This document shows positions 28,576 to 37,330 of a stretch of 64,000 nt of DNA, in pieces. The stretch's first letter is position 1. Each line of letters starts with the position of its first letter. A program made the position numbers and the translations under genes. Source of the stretch: Martelella lutilitoris (GTDB lineage Bacteria; Pseudomonadota; Alphaproteobacteria; Rhizobiales; Rhizobiaceae); contig NZ_VCLB01000009.1 of NCBI RefSeq assembly GCF_005924265.1, forward strand, positions 186,001-250,000, in the 5' to 3' direction. Under the pieces are notes generated by a model. The model was not told the origin of the DNA. It searched no databases and was given only the letters and a program-made list of their open reading frames with translations.

Positions 28576-29853
28576 ATGTTCATGCTCAGAAACAAGATTG
28601 CTGACGCTGCCTCTTCGCCGCTCATCCGCGGCGCCTCGGCCTATCTCGCGTCGGAGGCTGCCGCGAAGGCCTCCCGGCTCGCGGTCGTCGTCGCGATGGC
28701 CCGCTTCCTCTCCCCCCTGGAAATCGGCATCGCGGCGGCGGCCATGGCGGGCTCGGACATCCTGAAGTCCCTCGCCGAAAACGGCGTCGGCCAGCGGATC
28801 ATCATCGCCGGCGACAGCGAACTCGATGCGGTGACCAAGCGCGCCCACCGGATCTTCTGGGTCTGGTGCACGGGGTTGACCGTGCTGCAGATTGCTGTCG
28901 GCGCCGGCGTCTGGCTTGCCGGCGGCAGCGTCATGACCTTTGCCCTGATGGCGCTTCTCGGGCTGGAATACCTGTTCATGCCCGGTGGTCTGGTGCAGTG
29001 CGCCCTTGCCATGCGCAAAGGCATGCTGGCCCGCACGGCGGCCGTTTCCGGTGCGCAGAATGTCAGCGCCAATCTGTTGACGGTCGTGCTCGTGGCGCTC
29101 TTTCCGAGCCCGCTCGCGGTCGTCCTGCCCAAGCTGCTGTCGGCGCCCGTCTGGCTCATCGGCATGCGGCGGCTGGTGCACTGGCGGCCCGCGCCCGGCA
29201 TCGCGCCGGCGCCGCTTTCCGCCTTCACCCGCTTCGGCGCGTCCGTTCTCGGCATTGAGTTCGTGAAAGCCTTGCGCGCGCAGGCTGACAAGCTGATTGT
29301 CGGCGCTGTTCTCGGCACCGAGGCGCTCGGCATCTATTTCTTTGCCTTCAATGCCGGAGTGGGCATCTCCACCTCGCTGGCAACCGCATTGTCGACGGTG
29401 TTGTTTCCGTATCTTTCGACCAGCGGCGACCGGGTTCTGGCGCTCAAGCGTGGGCTGACACTGGCCTTGACGGCGATCACCGTCGTCGCTGTTGCCCAGA
29501 GCCTGGCGGCATCCTCCTATGTATCGCTGGTCTTCGGCGACAAATGGGCATCGGTCGCGCCGCTGGTCGCCATTCTCTGCCTGATGGCGATCCCGAACAT
29601 GCTGTGGTCGGTCACCGCCCAGTGGCTGCGCTCCGGCGGCCGCGCCGATCGTGAGCTGGTTCTCTCGCTGATTGCGGGCGCAATCATCACGGCGACGGCT
29701 GTTGTCGCTGCGCCCCACGGCTTGACAGTCTTGGCCTGGGCAACGCTTGGAGCCGCAACGATCGTCCAGAGCGCGATTTCGCTGCCAGTCCTTCTGAAAG
29801 CCTTTGCTGTGCGCAAGGCACCCCGTTGCAACCCTTCTTTCCAGGGAGCCTGA
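28576..29853 (+). CDS. Wzx-type polysaccharide flippase
   Basis: 425 residues, almost entirely hydrophobic, with about 12 predicted helices in the MOP/polysaccharide-synthase pattern (ASAYLASEAAAKASRLAVVV at the start, the FVKALRAQADKLIVGAVLGTEALGIY motif near residue 235). It would flip the undecaprenyl-linked repeat unit to the periplasm for the Wzy enzyme. First gene of an operon with three glycosyltransferases; only 3 bp separate it from the next. Confidence 0.87.
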   Translation: MFMLRNKIADAASSPLIRGASAYLASEAAAKASRLAVVVAMARFLSPLEIGIAAAAMAGSDILKSLAENGVGQRIIIAGDSELDAVTKRAHRIFWVWCTGLTVLQIAVGAGVWLAGGSVMTFALMALLGLEYLFMPGGLVQCALAMRKGMLARTAAVSGAQNVSANLLTVVLVALFPSPLAVVLPKLLSAPVWLIGMRRLVHWRPAPGIAPAPLSAFTRFGASVLGIEFVKALRAQADKLIVGAVLGTEALGIYFFAFNAGVGISTSLATALSTVLFPYLSTSGDRVLALKRGLTLALTAITVVAVAQSLAASSYVSLVFGDKWASVAPLVAILCLMAIPNMLWSVTAQWLRSGGRADRELVLSLIAGAIITATAVVAAPHGLTVLAWATLGAATIVQSAISLPVLLKAFAVRKAPRCNPSFQGA

Positions 29854-29856
29854 CCC

Positions 29857-30795
29857 ATGCCACGTTTTTCGGTTGTCATTCCTTGCTACAATGCCGCAGC
29901 CACCATCGCGGAAACGCTGAAATCGGTTCTGGATCAGACCTTCTTCGATTTCGAGATCATCGTCATCGACGACGGCTCCCAGGACGAGACCATTGCCATT
30001 CTCGACTGGTTTGCAGAACGCAGCCGACGCGTCCGGGTCGTGCAGCAGGCCAATGAGGGCCCGAGCATTGCCCGCAATCGCGGCATCTTCAACTATGCCG
30101 AAGGCGAGCTGATCGCCTTTCTCGATGCCGATGACATCTGGCCAGCCGACCGGCTGGATATCCTCGACCGCCGGTTTGCTGAAGCCAGCGCTCCGACTGT
30201 CGCCTATGGCCGCGTCGCCTTCTTTTCGGAGAGCGTCAGCAACATTGAAACCCATTCGACGGTCTCCTCGAAGCCGCTGGAGGTCGCGGACCTGATCGCC
30301 GAAAACGAAACCTGCACGATGTCGAATATCGTCGTCACACGCGAAGCCTTCGTCGCCTCCGGCGGCTTCAACACATCGATCGTGCACGGCGAAGACGTCG
30401 AATGGCTGGTGCGAATGGCGGCCGAAGGCGCTCGGATCGAAGGCATCGACACGGTCCTGACCTGCTACCGCGCCAGCCGAAATGGCCTTTCGTCTGACCT
30501 TTCGGCGATGCGCTTGTCCTGGGAAACGGCGCTTTCAACGGCCCGCAGACTGAATGTTGTACTCACCAAGGACGAGATCGCAGCCGCTGAGGCGACCCAT
30601 TTGCGCTATCTCGCCCGCCGCGCGCTGCGGCTGGAGGCCGCCCGCGGCACGGCGCTCAAACTCGCTTTCAAGGCGCTGCGGCTGAGCCCGCGGGCCTTCT
30701 TTAAACAGCCGGGCCGCGGCGTCCTAACCCTCGGCGCGGCCTGCATCGAAGCTCTTTGCCCGAGCGCCATCAAGTGCCTTTCGGCCAACCACTGA
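29857..30795 (+). CDS. GT2-family glycosyltransferase
   Basis: 312 residues, GT-A fold: FSVVIPCYNAAATIAETLKSVLDQTFFDFEIIVIDDGSQDE, then the nucleotide/metal motif FLDADDIWP (about residue 91) and the acceptor-side GEDVEWLVRMA (catalytic ED). It would transfer a sugar from an NDP-sugar to the lipid-linked repeat unit in the cytoplasm. It shares the closely spaced operon with wzx and a paralogue (next gene). Confidence 0.92.
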   Translation: MPRFSVVIPCYNAAATIAETLKSVLDQTFFDFEIIVIDDGSQDETIAILDWFAERSRRVRVVQQANEGPSIARNRGIFNYAEGELIAFLDADDIWPADRLDILDRRFAEASAPTVAYGRVAFFSESVSNIETHSTVSSKPLEVADLIAENETCTMSNIVVTREAFVASGGFNTSIVHGEDVEWLVRMAAEGARIEGIDTVLTCYRASRNGLSSDLSAMRLSWETALSTARRLNVVLTKDEIAAAEATHLRYLARRALRLEAARGTALKLAFKALRLSPRAFFKQPGRGVLTLGAACIEALCPSAIKCLSANH

Positions 30796-30817
30796 CCATC
30801 ATCCGGAGGATGTCGCT

Positions 30818-31813
30818 ATGAAAAACCTGTCTCCTGCCGCCAGCATCATCGTTCCTGCCTACAACGCAGCAACGACCATTCGCGAAACGCTCGATGCGCT
30901 CATCGACCAGACCTTCGCCGATTTCGAGGTCATCGTCGTCGACGACGGCTCGAGCGACAGCACGGTCGCCATCGTCGAAGGCTATGCCGATCCGCGAATC
31001 CGACTGATCTCGCAGGCCAATCGCGGGCTTGCAGGCGCCCACAATACCGGCATTGCCGCGGCGAAGGGCGCATATATCGGCTTTTGCGATGCGGACGATC
31101 TGTGGCTTCCGGAAAAGCTCGAACTGCATATCCGCCACCTTCAGGAAAACCCGGATGTCGGCATCAGCTTTGCCGGTTCCAGCCTGATCGATCGCGACGG
31201 CAAGTCCGTCGGCATCAACCAGTCGCCGAAACTGAAGAACATCACCGCCGCCGATGTTTTCTGCCGCAATCCGATCGGCAACGGCTCCGCCGCCGTCATG
31301 CGCAAGGAAGCGCTCGATGGCTTTGCCTACCGCCCGGCGGGCGAAACCGAGCGCGACTGGTGGTTCGACGAGAATTTCCGTCAGTCCGACGATATTGAAG
31401 GCTGGTTGCGCTTCATCGTCACACAGGACTGGAAGATCGAAGGGATCCCGGGCCACCTGACCCTCTACCGCATCCATATCGGCGGCCTTTCGGCCAATGT
31501 CGAAAAGCAGTTTGCGACCTGGCTTGCCATGCGCGACAAGATCGCCCGCATCGCCCCCGACCTGATCGCGCGGCACGGCGACCGCGCCGCGGCCTATCAG
31601 TTGCGCTACCTGGCGCGGCGTTGCGTTTCCATGCGGCAGGGCCGCGCGGCGCTTGGCTATGCACTGCGCGCGCTCAAAGCCTCGCGCCGCCCCTTCATCG
31701 AGGAGCCGGTGAAGTCTGTAGTCACCCTTGCCGCCGCCGCCTTCATCGCGCTCGCCGGCGACGGCCTTTACGGCCAGATCGAAAACCGCCTTCTCGGCGC
31801 CAGCAACGCCTGA
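30818..31813 (+). CDS. GT2-family glycosyltransferase (paralogue of the preceding gene)
   Basis: 331 residues: ASIIVPAYNAATTIRETLDALIDQTFADFEVIVVDDGSSDS, FCDADDLWLPEKLE and a late SDDIEGWLRFIV. The N-terminal third is closely similar to the upstream GT2 and both end with a similar LRYLARR region, pointing to tandem duplication followed by divergence. Adds another sugar of the repeat unit; 22 bp after its neighbour. Confidence 0.92.
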   Translation: MKNLSPAASIIVPAYNAATTIRETLDALIDQTFADFEVIVVDDGSSDSTVAIVEGYADPRIRLISQANRGLAGAHNTGIAAAKGAYIGFCDADDLWLPEKLELHIRHLQENPDVGISFAGSSLIDRDGKSVGINQSPKLKNITAADVFCRNPIGNGSAAVMRKEALDGFAYRPAGETERDWWFDENFRQSDDIEGWLRFIVTQDWKIEGIPGHLTLYRIHIGGLSANVEKQFATWLAMRDKIARIAPDLIARHGDRAAAYQLRYLARRCVSMRQGRAALGYALRALKASRRPFIEEPVKSVVTLAAAAFIALAGDGLYGQIENRLLGASNA

Positions 31814-31832
31814 CCTTTAGGAGATCAGACCC

Positions 31833-32840
31833 ATGACCATCTATCACCTCATCGATGATGCCGGTTTCGGCGGCGTCAACCGCATGCTCGATCACCTCAT
31901 CCGCGCGCTCGGACATGATGCCGAGAGACACGAAGTCGTGCGCATAAAGCGCGGCCAGTTCTCGCCGCCGCGCCTGGAAAATGCGAGCCACATCGTCTCG
32001 CATCTGTCGGTCTGCTGGAAAAATATGCCGCTGATGACCGCGCTGCGCGCCCGCTATGCCGAAACGCCGCTCATCCATGTCGAGCACAGCTATTCGGAGC
32101 GCTTCGTCGCCGCCCGAGTGGAAAACCGTGACCGGTTCGAGACGCTGCTGTCTGCCGCCTACGCGTTGTTCGACAGGATCGTTGCCGTCAGCGCCCAGCA
32201 GGGCCGCTGGCTCGGCCGCAAATTCGTCGGGGCAGACCGTCTGGCGGTCATCGAACCCTGCGTCGAGCTCGATGACTTCCATGCCGTGCCCGACCGCATC
32301 GCCGGCCGCAAGACCGTGATCGGCGCGATCGGCCGGTTCGACACGCAGAAAGGCTTCGACATCCTGATCGAAGGCCTGCGCAAGTCTGACCGGCAGGACA
32401 TCGAACTGCATCTTTATGGTAAGGGCGACGAAGAAAAACGGCTCAGAAAACTCGCCGGCAACGACCCGCGGATCGTTTTTCAGGGCTATGCCGAAAGCCC
32501 GGCGGCAGCCATGGCGTCATGCGACGTCATTGCCATGCCCTCGCGCTACGAGCCCTATGGTCTTGTCGCCCTTGAAGCCATGGCAGCCGGCCGGCCGGTG
32601 ATCGCTTCGCGTGCGGACGGGCTGGCCGGACACATCGCCAATGGCGCGGCCGGCGTCGGCGACAATACGCCCGATGGCTGGGCCAAATTCTTCAACGAAC
32701 TCGACATCAACGACTTTCGACGGGGCGCCGTATCCCGGAGAAAGCAGGCGAAGGAGGCAGAGCAAGTCTTCGCAGAGCGCTGGCTGCGTTTGCTCGGCGA
32801 CCTGACGGAACGCTCCCACCAGTTCCTGATGGCCGCATAG
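31833..32840 (+). CDS. GT4-family glycosyltransferase
   Basis: 335 residues, GT-B fold. N-terminal DAGFGGVNRMLDHLIRAL; C-terminal group-1 domain with IGRFDTQKGFDILIEGL, LYGKGDEEKRLRKL, the sugar-nucleotide site MPSRYEPYGLVALEAMAAGRPVIAS (the E-x7-E motif). Last gene of the wzx operon; a strong terminator follows 20 bp after the stop. Confidence 0.92.
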   Translation: MTIYHLIDDAGFGGVNRMLDHLIRALGHDAERHEVVRIKRGQFSPPRLENASHIVSHLSVCWKNMPLMTALRARYAETPLIHVEHSYSERFVAARVENRDRFETLLSAAYALFDRIVAVSAQQGRWLGRKFVGADRLAVIEPCVELDDFHAVPDRIAGRKTVIGAIGRFDTQKGFDILIEGLRKSDRQDIELHLYGKGDEEKRLRKLAGNDPRIVFQGYAESPAAAMASCDVIAMPSRYEPYGLVALEAMAAGRPVIASRADGLAGHIANGAAGVGDNTPDGWAKFFNELDINDFRRGAVSRRKQAKEAEQVFAERWLRLLGDLTERSHQFLMAA

Positions 32841-32860
32841 AACCATCCACGCCTGTTTCG

Positions 32861-32895
32861 GGAGCCCGCCGGTTATCGCCGGCGGGCTCCTATTC
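32861..32895 (+). terminator. Rho-independent terminator closing the exopolysaccharide operon
   Basis: Long GC-rich hairpin: GGAGCCCGCCGG (from 32861) pairs with CCGGCGGGCTCC (to 32890), loop of about 6 bases, followed by TATTCTTGT. Confidence 0.88.
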
Positions 32896-33040
32896 TTGTA
32901 AAGGCAAGGAAAATCGCTGCCGGCCTCAATCAAAATGGCGCTCGTTGAAACGCTGGATCAAAAAGCAAGACAGCCTTGTGAACGAAAAGATTACAACCAT
33001 AGCGAGAGCGAAAGGAGTGCTGCGCTCCCCGGATCTGCCC

Positions 33041-34519
33041 CTATCCGCAGCAGGGCGCTCGTCCCCGATTGGCATATCGCCGCCCGGTTTCTTGTATCAA
33101 TCGGGCTTCCGCCAAGGCCGCCTTCCTTGCAAATACCTGGCCAATGCCGAACAGGACCGGATTGTCATGGCCGATTTCGGCCATGCCCTCGCCCAGCATT
33201 GCCAGCGCGCCGAACCAGCGTCTTTCATCCGGACGGCTGATATTGGCGGCGATCAGGACCGGGGTGTCCGGCGGCAGGCCTTCGGCGATCAGCCGCGCGC
33301 CGATCTCGCCGGCGGTGCGGCCGCCCATGTAGAACATCGTCGTGGTCGTCGGGTCGGCGATGGCGCGCCAGTCGATATCCTCCGGCAGCGCGCCCTTTTT
33401 CGAATGCCCGGTGACGAAGCGCACCGATTGAGCGCAGTCGCGGTGGGTGAGCGACGTCGTCGTGCCGGCGGCGAGCGCGCTTGCGGCGGTGATGCCGGGG
33501 ATGACGGAGACCGGGATGCCAGCGTCTTTCAGTGCGGCAATTTCCTCGCCGGAGCGCCCGAAGACCGAAGGGTCGCCGGATTTCAGCCGCACGACGCGCT
33601 TTCCGGCCCGCGCCAGATCGAGCATCATCCGGTTGATATCCTCCTGCCGGCAACTCGTCCGGCCGCCGCGTTTTCCCACGAGCATGCGCTTTGCTTCTCG
33701 CCGCGCGAGTTCGAGGATTTCCGGCGAAATCAGATCATCGAACAGGATGACATCGGCCGATTGCAGCGCGCGCATGGCCTTCAGCGTCAGGAGTTCCGGA
33801 TCGCCCGGCCCGGCACCGACCAGCGTGACGCTGCCGGTTTGCGGTGAGGCTGCGATCTGTGTGGCGCGCGTCAGGAGCCGGTCGGCCGCAGCCTCGTCGG
33901 GGCTTCCGGAAAAGCTGAGATCGACAAAATGCTCCCAGAAGGCCCGTCGCGCGCCGCCCGGTTTCAGCCGCGCACCGATGGCCTCGCGCAGGGAGGCGGC
34001 AAGACCCGCCCATTCGGCAAGCGCCTTCGGCAGCAGCGTCTCAATCCGCCGGCGGATCGCCTGACCCAAAATGGGAGCCGCGCCATCGGTGGAAATGCCG
34101 ACCACGACCGGCGAGCGGTTGACGATCGAGCCGAACTGGAAATCACAATAGGCTGGCTTGTCGATGACATTGACTGGCACGCCTTCCGCCTTCGCCCGCG
34201 CGCGGAAGGTCTGCGCTTCCTCTTCGCTGTCGCAATCGCCCAGCGCCAGCTCAAATCCATTCCAGTCGGCCGCCGACCAATGCGCGCCGGAAAGCCGCAC
34301 CCGGCCGTCGGCTTCGAGCGCAAGCAGCGCCTCGTCGGCAGCCTCGCGCCCCAGAAAGACCGTGACGTCGGCCCCGGCAGCGGCCATAAGCTCGGCTTTC
34401 CAGGCGGCCGCGTCACTGCCGCCGGCGACCAGCACCGCCCTGCCCTTCAATCGGAAGAACAGCGGCAGGACGGCGAGGTCCTCCATGCGGGCAGGCGTTT
34501 TTGCGCGTCCGGTGGCCAT
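33041..34519 (-). CDS. cysG: Siroheme synthase CysG (bifunctional)
   Basis: 492 residues. The N-terminal half (about 12-215) is precorrin-2 dehydrogenase/ferrochelatase with the NAD site AVLVAGGSDAAAWKAELM; the C-terminal half is uroporphyrinogen-III C-methyltransferase (LVGAGPGDPELLTLKAMRAL, RLKSGDPSVFGR, PGITAASA). It makes siroheme for NirB. GGAGG precedes ATG 34519, 12 bp after nirD. Last gene of the nrt-nir operon. Confidence 0.95.
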   Translation of the reverse strand: MATGRAKTPARMEDLAVLPLFFRLKGRAVLVAGGSDAAAWKAELMAAAGADVTVFLGREAADEALLALEADGRVRLSGAHWSAADWNGFELALGDCDSEEEAQTFRARAKAEGVPVNVIDKPAYCDFQFGSIVNRSPVVVGISTDGAAPILGQAIRRRIETLLPKALAEWAGLAASLREAIGARLKPGGARRAFWEHFVDLSFSGSPDEAAADRLLTRATQIAASPQTGSVTLVGAGPGDPELLTLKAMRALQSADVILFDDLISPEILELARREAKRMLVGKRGGRTSCRQEDINRMMLDLARAGKRVVRLKSGDPSVFGRSGEEIAALKDAGIPVSVIPGITAASALAAGTTTSLTHRDCAQSVRFVTGHSKKGALPEDIDWRAIADPTTTTMFYMGGRTAGEIGARLIAEGLPPDTPVLIAANISRPDERRWFGALAMLGEGMAEIGHDNPVLFGIGQVFARKAALAEARLIQETGRRYANRGRAPCCG

Positions 34520-34531
34520 GGGTCCGCCTCC

Positions 34532-34867
34532 CTATTCCGCCGCCATCGGCAGGGCCGAAAGCGCGATCGAGAGGCGGCCGTCTTCAACGCGAACAGGATA
34601 GGTCTGCACCGCGCCCTCATCCGCGCCGAGCGCCGCGCCGCTTTCCAGCGAGATCACCATGTTATGAAGCGGACAGGTCACGGCCTGGCCATGCACCAGT
34701 CCCTCCGATAACGGCCCGCCCTTGTGCGGGCAGCGGTCGTCGATGGCGAAGACCTCGTCCGCCGCGGTGCGGAACACCGCGATCCGCCCGAAACCTGTGT
34801 TGACGCAGCGCGCGCCGCGTTGCGGGATGTCGTCGATATGGCCGATGGCGATGAAATCATTGCTCAT
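34532..34867 (-). CDS. nirD: Nitrite reductase (NADH) small subunit NirD
   Basis: 111 residues, a Rieske-like [2Fe-2S] domain with CPHKGGPLSEG and CPLHNMVISLESG as cluster ligands. It partners NirB in cytoplasmic reduction of nitrite to ammonium. ATG 34867 has GGAG before it and lies 10 bp after the nirB stop. Confidence 0.95.
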   Translation of the reverse strand: MSNDFIAIGHIDDIPQRGARCVNTGFGRIAVFRTAADEVFAIDDRCPHKGGPLSEGLVHGQAVTCPLHNMVISLESGAALGADEGAVQTYPVRVEDGRLSIALSALPMAAE

Positions 34868-34877
34868 GATGGGCTCC

Positions 34878-37325
34878 TCACTCCGCCGGCTCGGGATGTC
34901 CGACCACGGCCATCGGCTTGAATTCATGCTTGTCCTTGCCGGAGACGCGCTCCGACCACGGGTCGACCTGGGCATATTTCTGGCTTTCGACGAAGCGATC
35001 GAAATAGGCCTTGCGCTTTTCGGCATCGTTCATGATCTGGGCGCACACCTCGTCATAGCCGATGCGTTTTGCCCATTTGTAGATGCGCTCCAGATAGCGC
35101 GCCTGTTCGCGATACATCTGGGTCAGCGCCACGATATGCTCGAGCGCCTCGTCTTCGGTCTTCACCATGCCGAGCACTTCCGTGCCGCGAATTTCCAGCC
35201 CGGCCGCGCCGGCGAAATGGATTTCGAAGCCACTGTCGACGCAGATCACGCCGATATCCTTGCAGGTCGCCTCGGCGCAGTTGCGCGGACAGCCGGAAAC
35301 GGCAAGCTTGACCTTGGCGGGCGTCCACGAGCCCCACATGAATTTCTCAAGCCTTATGCCAAGCCCGGTCGAATCCTGCGTGCCAAAGCGACACCAGTCG
35401 CTGCCGACACAGGTCTTCACGGTGCGCAGGCCCTTGGCATAGGCCTGCCCGGAGACGAAGCCCGCCTTGCCGAGATCGGCCCAGACCGCCGGCAGGTCTT
35501 CCTTTTTCACGCCCAGCATGTCGATACGCTGGCCGCCGGTGCATTTGACGGTCGGGATCTCGTATTTGTCGACAACATCGGCAATCGCGCGCAGCTCCTT
35601 CGACGACGTCACCCCGCCCCACATGCGCGGCACCACCGAATAGGTGCCGTCCTTCTGGATATTGGCGTGGACGCGCTCGTTGATGAAGCGCGACTGATAG
35701 TCATCGGCATATTCGCCGGGCCAGTCGCAGACGAGATAGTAGTTCAGCGCCGGCCGGCATTTGGCGCAGCCGCAGGAGGTTTTCCATTCAAGCTCCTGCA
35801 TCACAGCGGGGATGGTCTTCAGCCCCTTGGCGCGGATCAGGCGGCGCACATCGTCATGGCCGAGATCTGTGCAGCCGCAGACCGGCTGGACGGCGGCGGG
35901 GTTATAGGCATCCCCCAGCGTCAGCGCCATGAGCTGTTCGACCAGCCCGGTGCAGGTGCCGCAGGACGCCGAGGCTTTGGTGTGGGCGCGGACATCGTCG
36001 AGCGAAGTGAGGCCCTTGTCCTTGATGACGGAAACGATCTTGCCCTTGCAGATGCCGTTGCAGCCGCAGATCTCCGCGTCATCGGGAAGGGCTGCCACGG
36101 CCGCCGCCGGATCGGCGGTGCCGCCGCCCTGATAGGCCTGACCGTAGATCAGCGTCTCGCGCATTTCCGAGACATCGGTTCCGCGCTTCAGCATGTCGAA
36201 ATACCAGGGGCCATCGGCGGTGTCGCCATAAAGCACGGCGCCGATCACGCGGTTATCCTGCAGGATCACGCGTTTGTAGACGCCGCGCGTGGCATCGCGC
36301 AGCACCACCTCCTCGCGGTCCGGCCCCTCGGCGAAATCGCCGGCGGAAAACAGCTTGATGCCGGTGACCTTCAGCTTGGTGTTGACATGCGAGCCCTTGT
36401 ATTCCGCCGTGCCGCCGGCAAGCCGATTGGCGAGCACGGAAGCACTTTCGTAAAGTGGCGCGACCAGACCGTAGCAGGTGCCGCGATGTTCGGCGCATTC
36501 GCCAAGCGCGAAGATGGCAGGGTCGGAGGTCGCCATGCCGTCATCGACGACGATGCCGCGATTGGTTTCAAGCCCGGCATCCTTGGCCAGCCCCGCCGCC
36601 GGACGGATACCGACCGCCATCACCACCATATCGGCGGAGATGATGCGGCCGTCCTCCAGTTCGACGCCCTCGACCCTGCCCTCTCCAATGATTTGCTTGG
36701 TGTTGGCCTTGGTGATGATCTCGATGCCGCGATCGTCCAGCGCCTTTTCCAGGAGATAGGCCGCCGCCGGATCGAGCTGCCGCTCCATGATCGTGTCCAT
36801 GAGATGCAGCACGGTAACGCTCATGCCGCGCTGCTTCAGCCCGTAGGCCGCTTCAAGCCCCAGAAGCCCGCCGCCGATGACCACTGCATGGCCCTGCCCC
36901 TCGGCAATCTTCAGCATCTTCTCGACATCGTCGAGATCGCGATAGGCGAGCACGCCGGGCAGATCATGCCCCGGCACCGGGATGATGAAGGGCGAGGAGC
37001 CGGTCGCGATCACCAGCCGGTCGTAAGAGGCCGTGACGCCGTTTTCGGCGGTGACGGTCTTCGCCTCCCGGTCGATCTTCGCGACCTTCGCGCCGCGATG
37101 CAGCGTCACGCCATTGGCTTCATACCAGTCATCGCCATGGATGATGATGTCTTCATAGGTTTTTTCGCCGGAGAGCACCGGCGACAGCATGATGCGGTCG
37201 TAATTCACCCGCGGTTCGGCGTTGAAGATGGTGACGTCATAGAGGCCGGGGGCGCGCTCGAACAGGTCCTCGAGCATGCGGCCGGGGGCCATGCCGTTTC
37301 CGATTATGACAAGTTTCTGGGCCAT
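34878..37325 (-). CDS. nirB: Nitrite reductase (NADH) large subunit NirB
   Basis: 815 residues. FAD/NAD-binding pyridine-nucleotide reductase domain first (VIIGNGMAPGRMLEDL, GGGLLGLEAAYGL), then BFD-like [2Fe-2S] segments (CGCNGICKGKI and CGTCTG; CGCTDL and CGCAKC), then the siroheme/[4Fe-4S] sulfite/nitrite reductase half with TCVGSDWCRFG and SGCPRNCAEATCKD. Cytoplasmic enzyme reducing nitrite to ammonium with NADH. Starts 5 bp after the ABC gene's stop, in one operon with the nitrate importer. Confidence 0.97.
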   Translation of the reverse strand: MAQKLVIIGNGMAPGRMLEDLFERAPGLYDVTIFNAEPRVNYDRIMLSPVLSGEKTYEDIIIHGDDWYEANGVTLHRGAKVAKIDREAKTVTAENGVTASYDRLVIATGSSPFIIPVPGHDLPGVLAYRDLDDVEKMLKIAEGQGHAVVIGGGLLGLEAAYGLKQRGMSVTVLHLMDTIMERQLDPAAAYLLEKALDDRGIEIITKANTKQIIGEGRVEGVELEDGRIISADMVVMAVGIRPAAGLAKDAGLETNRGIVVDDGMATSDPAIFALGECAEHRGTCYGLVAPLYESASVLANRLAGGTAEYKGSHVNTKLKVTGIKLFSAGDFAEGPDREEVVLRDATRGVYKRVILQDNRVIGAVLYGDTADGPWYFDMLKRGTDVSEMRETLIYGQAYQGGGTADPAAAVAALPDDAEICGCNGICKGKIVSVIKDKGLTSLDDVRAHTKASASCGTCTGLVEQLMALTLGDAYNPAAVQPVCGCTDLGHDDVRRLIRAKGLKTIPAVMQELEWKTSCGCAKCRPALNYYLVCDWPGEYADDYQSRFINERVHANIQKDGTYSVVPRMWGGVTSSKELRAIADVVDKYEIPTVKCTGGQRIDMLGVKKEDLPAVWADLGKAGFVSGQAYAKGLRTVKTCVGSDWCRFGTQDSTGLGIRLEKFMWGSWTPAKVKLAVSGCPRNCAEATCKDIGVICVDSGFEIHFAGAAGLEIRGTEVLGMVKTEDEALEHIVALTQMYREQARYLERIYKWAKRIGYDEVCAQIMNDAEKRKAYFDRFVESQKYAQVDPWSERVSGKDKHEFKPMAVVGHPEPAE

Positions 37326-37330
37326 GTTTT